From a bacterium (GTDB lineage Bacteria > UBP14 > UBA6098 > B30-G16), in the NCBI GenBank assembly GCA_030620455.1, contig JAUXEQ010000133.1, forward strand, positions 1-5,025: a stretch of DNA of 5,025 nt, given 5' to 3'. Positions 1 through 5,025 of the stretch are shown here, in pieces; positions within the stretch are counted from its first letter, which is position 1, and every line of letters begins with the position of its first letter. Position numbers and translations under genes: made by a program. The notes under the pieces were generated by a model. That model did no database searches. It was not told the origin of the DNA and saw only the letters and a program-made list of their open reading frames with translations.

Positions 1-1
1 C

Positions 2-877
2 ATAAAGGCCTTTTCCTCAAAAGTAACAAGAGTTCAGGAAGGGCTTGGTGCTGCGGAAAGAGTATATTGGTTGCTCGATCTTAAATGGAGAACAGCGCCA
101 CCTATCGGTCATTTGATTGTTTCGGATATTAAAAAGGAAATTTCATTTGAAGATGTAAGCTTCAAGTATGATGGTTCTGAGGATTATGCGCTAAAAAATT
201 TTAGTTTTAGAATTCCAGCGGGTAATGTCGTTGCCTTGGTTGGTTATTCGGGTGCAGGCAAATCTACCACAGCCGACCTTTTAGCACGGTTTTATATTCC
301 ACAGGATGGAAGCGTTCGAGTCGATGGTAAGGATCTTAAGGATATTAATAAAGATTCGTGGCGATCGATTTTGGGTATTGTTAGTCAGGAGGTAATACTT
401 TTCAATGATACAATAACGGCGAATATCTCTTACGGAGACGACAATCCAGATCTAACGCGCATATACGATGCTGCAAAGGCTGCTTATGCGCTGGATTTTA
501 TTGAGAATATGCCCGATGGTTTTAATACTGAAGTGGGGGATAGAGGAATTAGATTATCAGGAGGAGAGAGACAGAGAATCGCGATTGCGAGAGCAATTTA
601 CCGGAATCCAAGAGTATTAATATTAGATGAGGCTACAAGCTCCTTAGACTCGCATTCCGAAAGACTTGTCCAAAATGCCATAGATAATCTTGTTCAAGGA
701 CGTACCGTATTGGTTATTGCTCACAGACTGTCGACTGTTCAACGTTCAGATTCGATTATTGTTATCGATAAGGGAAAGAAAATATGTGAGGGTACTCATA
801 ACGAATTACTTAACATATGTCCTAAATATCGAGAACTATATGAAATGCAGTTTGATTTCGGGAGCAATACATCTTGA
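2..877 (+). CDS. ABC exporter (MsbA/ABCB type), C-terminal part with complete ATP-binding domain; 5' end outside window
   Basis: The frame is open from the left edge, so this is the last 291 residues of a longer protein; a TTG at 71 is an internal Leu codon and not the start. The first 30 or so residues, including the GAAERVYWLLD stretch, match the linker between the last membrane helix region and the nucleotide-binding domain of half-size type I exporters. All ATPase motifs are present. In residues of the visible part they are the A-loop Tyr 56, Walker A GYSGAGKST 81-89, Q-loop Gln 129, signature LSGGERQ 185-191, Walker B Asp 209 with catalytic Glu 210 followed by the ATSSLD D-loop, and H-loop His 241. 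The domain is therefore expected to be active. Such exporters flip lipids, lipid-linked glycans or peptides across the inner membrane. Coupling to a glycosyltransferase gene through a 4-base overlap favours a lipid or glycan substrate (inference). The substrate cannot be read from this domain. Confidence 0.95.
   Translation: MKAFSSKVTRVQEGLGAAERVYWLLDLKWRTAPPIGHLIVSDIKKEISFEDVSFKYDGSEDYALKNFSFRIPAGNVVALVGYSGAGKSTTADLLARFYIPQDGSVRVDGKDLKDINKDSWRSILGIVSQEVILFNDTITANISYGDDNPDLTRIYDAAKAAYALDFIENMPDGFNTEVGDRGIRLSGGERQRIAIARAIYRNPRVLILDEATSSLDSHSERLVQNAIDNLVQGRTVLVIAHRLSTVQRSDSIIVIDKGKKICEGTHNELLNICPKYRELYEMQFDFGSNTS
861..864 (+). promoter_or_regulatory. Ribosome binding site (GGAG) that fixes a TTG start
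   Basis: GGAG lies inside the 3' end of the ABC exporter gene, 9 bases before the TTG at 874. With the TTGA stop/start overlap it supports translation of the glycosyltransferase from TTG at this point, probably by re-initiation after the upstream stop. Confidence 0.6.
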
Positions 878-2016
878 AACCGAGAATTCTTCATATTCAT
901 ACAGGACATGGATTTGGTGGAACTCAAGCGTGGCTTTTGGAGACTGTAAAAGCTGTTTCGGAGCGATTCGATTTTGGTCTGATTAATCTGGATACTGAAG
1001 GTGAGCTTGGAAGCGAATTTAGGAAAATGAATTGTTACGTTGCAACTGTGGGAGGGATAAGTGGTAGCTTGTTTAAATATCCATTCTTTTTCCTTCGGAT
1101 TCCTCGGATTGCAAAACTGATAAAAGAATACACACCTGATATTGTAATACTTCATAGTGGTGTTTTGGATCTTATTCCTGCTTTAGCTGCTAAAAAAACA
1201 GGTGTACAGTATATAGTTTATAACAATCATTCACTGGATAAATTTCGAAGGAAGTTTCTTGCAAATCTCGTGTTTAGAATACTTTTCCGAATTATCGATG
1301 TTGCATTAGTAAACTCAGTTGTAGTCATTGATTTTTTCGAGGAGTATCATAAAATTCGATCAGAAAAGTTCCATGTTATTCATTTGGGTGTGGATACAGA
1401 AAGATTCAGAATTCCAACAAAATTAGAGATATGTGATTCGAGAGAAAGCTTTGGGATAAAAGATGATGAAGTTGTTCTAAGTGTTATTGGAAGATTTGTA
1501 AAAGTTAAGGCAATAGATGAAGCTCTTGAGCTATTTGCGAAATTAAGCAACAAAACAAAAAGAATAAAATTCTTAATTGTTGGCGATGGACCGGAAATGA
1601 AAGATCTTAGACTTAAGGCAAACCAATTAGGTATTTCTGCAAATACTGTTTTCACGGGTTATATACATGATTTGACTTGTGTATACTGGGCATCTGATAT
1701 ATTCATTAGTTCTTCTCGCTCAGAGACTTTCGGACATGCTGTTGTTGAGGCAATGGCTTCTGGGTTACCTGTAATAGCAAGAGACATTCCAGTGCTAAGA
1801 GAAATAATAAATCATGGAGAAAATGGTTTTTTTATTGACTTTAAAGATATCAAAACGGATGCTCTAACTGTTTCCGAACTTATAAGTAATATAGAGTTGA
1901 GAAAAAAGATTGGCATTGCAGCAAGAAACCGTGTTGAGAAAAACTTCTCATTTAATAAATATGTAAGTAGTTATACCGATTTCATCACAAATTTGTTGAA
2001 TGATAAGAGAATTTGA
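874..2016 (+). CDS. Glycosyltransferase, GT-B fold, GT4 family
   Basis: This 380-residue protein has the usual length of a GT4 retaining glycosyltransferase and probably adds a sugar from a nucleotide-sugar donor to a lipid-linked surface glycan at the cytoplasmic side of the inner membrane. The N-terminal half starts with a Rossmann strand (RILHIHTG) and a Gly-rich loop (GHGFGGTQ, residues 11-18). The C-terminal half has the donor-site Arg 207 and Lys 212 in the GRFVKVK stretch, a LIVGDGPE strand-loop, an FTGYIHD segment, and a perfect EX7E motif with Glu 284 and Glu 292 followed by AMASGLPVIARD. The last 40 residues form the typical C-terminal helix. The TTG start overlaps the exporter stop as TTGA. 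It is supported by a GGAG nine bases upstream and by the start of the other glycosyltransferase in the window, which has the same MK-x-RILHI opening. Donor and acceptor sugars cannot be predicted from the sequence. Confidence 0.95.
   Translation: MKPRILHIHTGHGFGGTQAWLLETVKAVSERFDFGLINLDTEGELGSEFRKMNCYVATVGGISGSLFKYPFFFLRIPRIAKLIKEYTPDIVILHSGVLDLIPALAAKKTGVQYIVYNNHSLDKFRRKFLANLVFRILFRIIDVALVNSVVVIDFFEEYHKIRSEKFHVIHLGVDTERFRIPTKLEICDSRESFGIKDDEVVLSVIGRFVKVKAIDEALELFAKLSNKTKRIKFLIVGDGPEMKDLRLKANQLGISANTVFTGYIHDLTCVYWASDIFISSSRSETFGHAVVEAMASGLPVIARDIPVLREIINHGENGFFIDFKDIKTDALTVSELISNIELRKKIGIAARNRVEKNFSFNKYVSSYTDFITNLLNDKRI
883..897 (+). repeat. 15-base identity shared by the starts of both glycosyltransferase genes (copy 1; copy 2 at 3191-3205)
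   Basis: AGAATTCTTCATATT occurs at 883-897 and again at 3191-3205. In each case it begins exactly 9 bases after the first base of the start codon and encodes the same Arg-Ile-Leu-His-Ile strand. It reflects the shared first Rossmann strand of two GT-B enzymes and is not a mobile repeat. It also confirms that the TTG at 874 is the start equivalent to the ATG at 3182. Confidence 0.7.
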
Positions 2017-2071
2017 TTATTTTGTTGAAATTAACTCCAGTATGTGAGATTCGATATGAATAGGGATTGAA
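2017..2071 (+). other. Short intergenic gap before the barrel gene
   Basis: These 55 bases hold a good AGGGA ribosome binding site near the right end and an ATG at 2056 that runs into a stop after four codons. No GC-rich hairpin followed by a T-run is visible, so no terminator is called. No convincing sigma-70 promoter or Bacteroidota-type TAnnTTTG element was found, so the downstream gene may be read through from the glycosyltransferase. Confidence 0.5.
2062..2066 (+). promoter_or_regulatory. Ribosome binding site (AGGGA) of the PorV/PorQ-family gene
   Basis: AGGGA sits 5 bases before the ATG at 2072. It selects this ATG, which opens directly into a signal peptide, over the abortive ATG at 2056. 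Confidence 0.6.
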
Positions 2072-3109
2072 ATGTCAAAATTCTCAATGGTTTTAGTTAT
2101 TATTGTGCTTGTTTCGAATGCTTGGTGTGGAAAATACGTAGCAGAATTTATGGAAATTGGAACAAGTGTGAGAGCTGCGGGAATGGGAGGAACGTTAATT
2201 GGAATAAAGGATGATCCCTCGGCAATCTGGTGGAATCCCGCATCACTGACAGGAATTGAAACTCCTCAGATTTACATTATGCATGCACTTCTCTACGAGC
2301 AGATGTACACTCTCGATGCTCTCGCATCTAGATGGGAAATAGGAAAAATAGATATGGGTGCTGCTGCCCTGAGGCTTGCAACAGATGCTATTCCATTTAC
2401 GGATGAAGATGGATTTTACGATTACGGTCCAGATGGAATACCCGGTACAGGTGATCCGGGTGAAGGCAATGGCATTTGGGACCCCTTGGAGCCTGTGGAT
2501 CCTACAGCTTTCAAATTGGTTGGTGAAGCGGATTATGCAGGTTGGATGAGCGTTGGAATGGATATTAGCGATTTAAGTATCGGTTTCTCGATTAAAGTTT
2601 TAAGGCAGGATATTGGTGGGTATAAAAATTACGGCTTTGGTGCCGATATTGGTGCGATATACGTGAAGGATAGCTGGCGACTCGGTTTATCGATTTTAGA
2701 TTTTACAGGAATGCATTTGTTTTGGAGTACAGATTTTACTGAGTCAATACTTCCCACCGCAAGAATTGGAGGTGGGTATACTGTTCCGTTATGGGGAGAT
2801 AAAATAAACGCTTACATTGCCTGTGATATTGAGATGAAATTTGAGGGGTATGAAGAGGCAACGTTATTTGCAACTGGTGGAATTAGTGCGGATCCGCATA
2901 TAGGCACGGAAATTTCATTTTGGAACTTGATTTACCTTCGAAGTGGCATCGATATGACAGATTTCACAGCTGGGGCAGGTCTGAGAGTCGGATTGATTAA
3001 CTTCGATTATGCATTCGTCGCTTCGATTATCGATAATGTTCACCGAATTGGAATGACGGTCGATTTTCCTGCCAAACGTACACCAAGGGTACAAACACCC
3101 GGAGAGTGA
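2072..3109 (+). CDS. PorV/PorQ family outer-membrane beta-barrel protein
   Basis: This is a 345-residue protein. A signal peptide covers about residues 1-19: Lys 3, a hydrophobic stretch through Val 14, and probable cleavage after Ala-Trp-Cys before Gly 20. Cys 19 is not in a proper lipobox, so a lipoprotein is unlikely. The mature start has the family hallmark: IGTSVRAAGMGGT at 29-41, then DDPSAIWWNPASL at 47-59. The rest alternates short amphipathic strands and Gly/Asp turns, as in a FadL-like barrel, and ends in the family's closing strands (FTAGAGLRVG, INFDYAF, HRIGMTVDF). In Bacteroidota, PorV is the shuttle that moves cargo from the type IX translocon to the attachment complex; many paralogues have no known role. 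Two oddities are an Asp/Gly-rich loop at residues 111-143 and a polar Pro/Arg tail of 13 residues (333-345) after the final strand. A C25-like gene lies two genes downstream, which fits a T9SS role, but that role is inferred. Confidence 0.85.
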   Translation: MSKFSMVLVIIVLVSNAWCGKYVAEFMEIGTSVRAAGMGGTLIGIKDDPSAIWWNPASLTGIETPQIYIMHALLYEQMYTLDALASRWEIGKIDMGAAALRLATDAIPFTDEDGFYDYGPDGIPGTGDPGEGNGIWDPLEPVDPTAFKLVGEADYAGWMSVGMDISDLSIGFSIKVLRQDIGGYKNYGFGADIGAIYVKDSWRLGLSILDFTGMHLFWSTDFTESILPTARIGGGYTVPLWGDKINAYIACDIEMKFEGYEEATLFATGGISADPHIGTEISFWNLIYLRSGIDMTDFTAGAGLRVGLINFDYAFVASIIDNVHRIGMTVDFPAKRTPRVQTPGE

Positions 3110-3181
3110 TATAATTTAAAATAACTATTTTTATATTTCTACTTAAAGTGGAATTTTTTCATAATATTTTGGATTTGTACT
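3110..3181 (+). promoter_or_regulatory. AT-rich intergenic gap, possible weak promoter
   Basis: This 72-base gap is strongly AT-rich. It begins with an exact TATAAT at 3110-3115, but the only upstream partner is GGTACA at 3088-3093 (16-base spacing), which matches the -35 consensus poorly. The T-runs are not preceded by a stable hairpin, so no terminator is called. Upstream of the ATG at 3182 there is only GGA at 3171-3173, a weak ribosome binding site. A promoter for the last two genes is possible but unproven. Confidence 0.25.
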
Positions 3182-4258
3182 ATGAAAACAAGAATTCTTC
3201 ATATTGCCACTGAGAACTTTGCAGGAGTTCCCTATTCACTTGTAAAAGCAGAACGGCTTGTGGGAATGGAATCGGATTTAATTACGATTTCCAAACCTAT
3301 AAGGGAACATCCGCAAGAGGAATCTTTGAATCTTCCTTTCTATGGTGGCATTGCTAACAGATTCTTAAGGAGAATCACTAAAAGTAGTGATAAACTAATT
3401 AATAAAAGGTTTGAAGGTGAGGATTTCCCTCCCGTTTGGTCACCGAGACCATGGGGAAAAATACTATTCAATATAAGGGATAGGATTTGGGAACATTATA
3501 TTAGGAGTAAAGGTTTCCCAGAAAAACTTAATAATTATGATATAATTGTACTCGATGGTGGAGTAGGATTTCTTAGATCAGGGAAGTTTATACGTCAATG
3601 GTTGCAAAAAACCAATCGGCTAGTTACGATTTTCTATGGTGATGATTTAAGAAGAAGGGGTGTTATTAAAGAAATAGATGATTTATCTCAATTGGTTTTT
3701 ACGTTTGAATTTGACCATACTTTAATACATCCTCGAGCGAATTTTTTATTTTTTCCTTTTTTTGCAAAGGAGATGCCTCAAAGGCAAAGAATCTCAAGTA
3801 AAATAAGAATTGGACATTCGCCAACGAATAGGAATTCAAAAGGAACTATTGAGATTCTTAAAGCTTTTGAATACATATCTAATAAATATACTAATGTAAA
3901 AATTGTTGTAATTGAAGGATTGAACTATCATGAATCCTTGCAACAAAAGTCGACTTTAGATATATTTGTCGATCAAGTTGGGGAGTTAGGATACGGTATA
4001 AGCTCTCTCGAGGCTATGGCAATGGGAATACCTTCAGTAGTGGAACTTATGCCCGATTTTGAAAAATTTTTAGGAGATCATCCTTTTGTCAATGCCGATA
4101 TTTCGCATTTGGCTGTTGCTCTGGAAAAATTAATCGAATCGGAACTATTAAGACAGGAACTGGGTGATAAAGGCAGGGAATGGGTTTATAAAGTTCATGA
4201 TCCTTTAAAGTCTGCTTCTGAGATATTAGCTAAGTATGAAATGAAAGGTTGGGTATGA
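3182..4258 (+). CDS. Divergent GT-B (GT4-like) glycosyltransferase
   Basis: This 358-residue protein opens with MKTRILHIATENFAG, a Rossmann strand and nucleotide-loop region like that of the other glycosyltransferase here. Residues 153-160 (GDDLRRRG) resemble the G-S-D-[IL]-R motif of a GT4 subgroup, and HSPTNRNSKGT at 212-222 matches that subgroup's H-[AS]-P-[ST]-x-R-x-x-KGT signature. Near the C-terminus, DIFVDQ (260-265) leads to LGYGISSLEAMAMGIPSV with Glu 277 as the second acid of the EX7E motif. The first acid position is Leu 269, with a Glu one place earlier at 268. From memory, relatives in this subgroup also lack the first Glu, so the loss does not by itself mean inactivity. No signal peptide or membrane helix is seen, so it is cytosolic or peripheral. 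It probably acts on a surface glycan or glycoprotein; the substrate is unknown. Its stop overlaps the next start as ATGA. Confidence 0.85.
   Translation: MKTRILHIATENFAGVPYSLVKAERLVGMESDLITISKPIREHPQEESLNLPFYGGIANRFLRRITKSSDKLINKRFEGEDFPPVWSPRPWGKILFNIRDRIWEHYIRSKGFPEKLNNYDIIVLDGGVGFLRSGKFIRQWLQKTNRLVTIFYGDDLRRRGVIKEIDDLSQLVFTFEFDHTLIHPRANFLFFPFFAKEMPQRQRISSKIRIGHSPTNRNSKGTIEILKAFEYISNKYTNVKIVVIEGLNYHESLQQKSTLDIFVDQVGELGYGISSLEAMAMGIPSVVELMPDFEKFLGDHPFVNADISHLAVALEKLIESELLRQELGDKGREWVYKVHDPLKSASEILAKYEMKGWV
4244..4248 (+). promoter_or_regulatory. Ribosome binding site (AAAGG) of the C25-like gene
   Basis: AAAGG lies within the end of the glycosyltransferase gene, 6 bases before the ATG at 4255. 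It supports that start and coupled translation through the ATGA overlap. Confidence 0.5.
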
Positions 4259-5025
4259 GATTTCTTTTATGCATAGGAATAATACTAAGTGTATCGATTT
4301 GTATTTATGCGAATCCTATTGTGATCGAGCTGAATTATGAGGATTTCGACCCAAAGATTATGCAGTCGAAGGACGGTTTTTCTATATGGCTTAAAGATGG
4401 TTTTGAGCCGTTACCCGGTCAACCATACATAGAACATGCTTTATTAGGTATTTTACTGCCTCCTGGATATAAGGCTTCATCGATAAAAATTCTTGAAAAA
4501 AAAATCGAATTATTGCCATTGAAAAGACCATTGATTGTCACAGAAGTTCCAGTACCTGATGGAACGGGAAGAATAGATACCTTCGAAATAAATTATCCTC
4601 AACACAACATAATCGAGCTTGCATCTTCCGGATGTGCAATGGGATATAATGTTGCATTTGTGAATTATTATCCTGCAATTTTTAATCTTAATGAAGGTCT
4701 GATTATTCACAAATATGTCAAATTTGAAATAGAGACTGGAGAAGGACAATCATGCAGAAAACCTAAAAAATTAAGTCCTTTCGCCGAACATATTCGCGAG
4801 AAAACAATTGGTAGTTATTTTAATCACGGTGTCTCGATGCTCGATTATCCAAAATCGAAGATTATAACAATGCTTGAATTAATTGGATCGGATGATTTTA
4901 ATATCCCACCACGATCTGACGATAAACCAACAGATGTTTTGGTTATTACCTCAGATTCGTTAATCGGAACTGTTAGAGATTATCTTAATGAAACCAGACA
5001 TGGATTTTCACAACGGTATGTGGCA
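4255..5025 (+). CDS. Secreted peptidase C25 (gingipain-type) precursor, N-terminal part; 3' end outside window
   Basis: An open frame of 257 codons runs from ATG 4255 to the right edge with no stop. Residues 1-19 form a clear signal peptide (Arg 2, hydrophobic core, Ile-Tyr-Ala before Asn 20), so the protein is exported. About residues 20-165 look like the C25 propeptide: LLPPGYKASSIKI-type strand, alternating Val/Pro-rich strands, then G-x-N-V-A-F-V-N-Y-Y-P-A and a LNEGLIIHKYVKFEIE strand. This matches the family's pattern of a central conserved strand, a proline, then an N-x-x-x-G-x-L turn. After a basic linker (SCRKPKK), DVLVITSDSL at 227-236 followed by VRDYLNETRHGF resembles the first strand and helix of the C25 catalytic domain (YLIIT-x-D-x-L, then a helix and K-x-x-G). 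The catalytic His and Cys and any C-terminal sorting domain would lie beyond the window, so activity and T9SS targeting cannot be confirmed. Another exported protein with the same fold is possible. Confidence 0.7.
   Translation, partial: MRFLLCIGIILSVSICIYANPIVIELNYEDFDPKIMQSKDGFSIWLKDGFEPLPGQPYIEHALLGILLPPGYKASSIKILEKKIELLPLKRPLIVTEVPVPDGTGRIDTFEINYPQHNIIELASSGCAMGYNVAFVNYYPAIFNLNEGLIIHKYVKFEIETGEGQSCRKPKKLSPFAEHIREKTIGSYFNHGVSMLDYPKSKIITMLELIGSDDFNIPPRSDDKPTDVLVITSDSLIGTVRDYLNETRHGFSQRYVA

Noticed and set aside
690..986. Plus-strand open frame across the exporter/glycosyltransferase junction
   Set aside because: It overlaps two well-supported genes in another frame, has no ribosome binding site, and its translation shows no domain pattern.
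796..1155. Minus-strand open frame opposite the exporter end and glycosyltransferase start
   Set aside because: Antisense shadow of two genes with intact family motifs; the translation is low in structure and has no recognisable family.
1380..1655. Minus-strand open frame inside the first glycosyltransferase
   Set aside because: Antisense shadow of the donor-binding domain, which is clearly the coding strand.
2049..2061. Small inverted repeat ATTC-GATAT-GAAT upstream of the barrel gene
   Set aside because: The stem is only 4 bases and AT-rich, with no T-run behind it. It is too weak for a terminator or a supported operator.
3001..3030. Ten-base direct repeat CTTCGATTAT, two copies 20 bases apart
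   Set aside because: The copies are read in different frames within a coding region and are too short to mean anything beyond local base preference.
3026..3037. Perfect 12-base palindrome ATTATCGATAAT
   Set aside because: It lies inside the barrel gene and encodes ordinary closing-strand residues. TCGAT-type words are frequent in this window through codon preference, so an operator is not supported.
3741..3764. T-rich tract resembling a terminator tail or slippage site
   Set aside because: It encodes a hydrophobic Phe/Leu strand in the second glycosyltransferase, with no GC hairpin before it and the frame intact.
4510..4749. Minus-strand open frame opposite the C25-like gene
   Set aside because: The plus strand carries a continuous 257-codon frame with signal peptide and propeptide features; the antisense translation is rich in Ile, Asn, Cys and Ser with no family pattern.

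Overview
The window is 5,025 bases of densely packed, single-strand (+) bacterial coding sequence. It holds five genes in order: the C-terminal part of an ABC exporter (cut by the left edge), a GT4-type glycosyltransferase, a PorV/PorQ-type outer-membrane barrel protein, a second and more divergent GT-B glycosyltransferase, and the N-terminal part of a secreted protein that looks like a peptidase C25 (gingipain-type) precursor (cut by the right edge). No RNA gene, insertion sequence, CRISPR array or long repeat was seen. The largest non-coding gaps are 55 and 72 bases.

Organism: the genome is moderately AT-rich and Gram-negative, since the barrel protein needs an outer membrane. PorV/PorQ-type proteins and C25 peptidases with a gingipain-like propeptide are typical of the Fibrobacteres-Chlorobi-Bacteroidetes (FCB) group and nearby candidate phyla. 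Three of the four visible starts have recognisable Shine-Dalgarno sequences (GGAG, AGGGA, AAAGG). Bacteroidota proper rarely use these, so a non-Bacteroidota FCB-type lineage, for example one of the uncultured candidate phyla, is my best guess. This is inference and not a taxonomic assignment.

Layout: bases 2-877 (ABC exporter) and 874-2016 (glycosyltransferase) overlap by 4 bases as TTGA. A 55-base gap leads to the barrel gene at 2072-3109. A 72-base AT-rich gap leads to the second glycosyltransferase at 3182-4258. That gene overlaps the C25-like gene, which starts at 4255, by 4 bases as ATGA. The two ends therefore look translationally coupled, and the whole stretch could be one transcript or two to three short ones.

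How they may work together: the exporter and the two glycosyltransferases are the usual content of a surface-polysaccharide or lipopolysaccharide locus. PorV is the outer-membrane shuttle of the type IX secretion system (T9SS), and gingipain-type C25 peptidases are classic T9SS cargo that become anchored to a specialised lipopolysaccharide. The mixture of glycan genes, a PorV-family gene and a C25-like gene therefore suggests cell-surface protease display linked to glycan synthesis. The individual family calls rest on motifs read from the sequence. The functional link between them is a hypothesis only, and PorV/PorQ-family proteins are so multiplied in these lineages that this copy may have an unrelated role.
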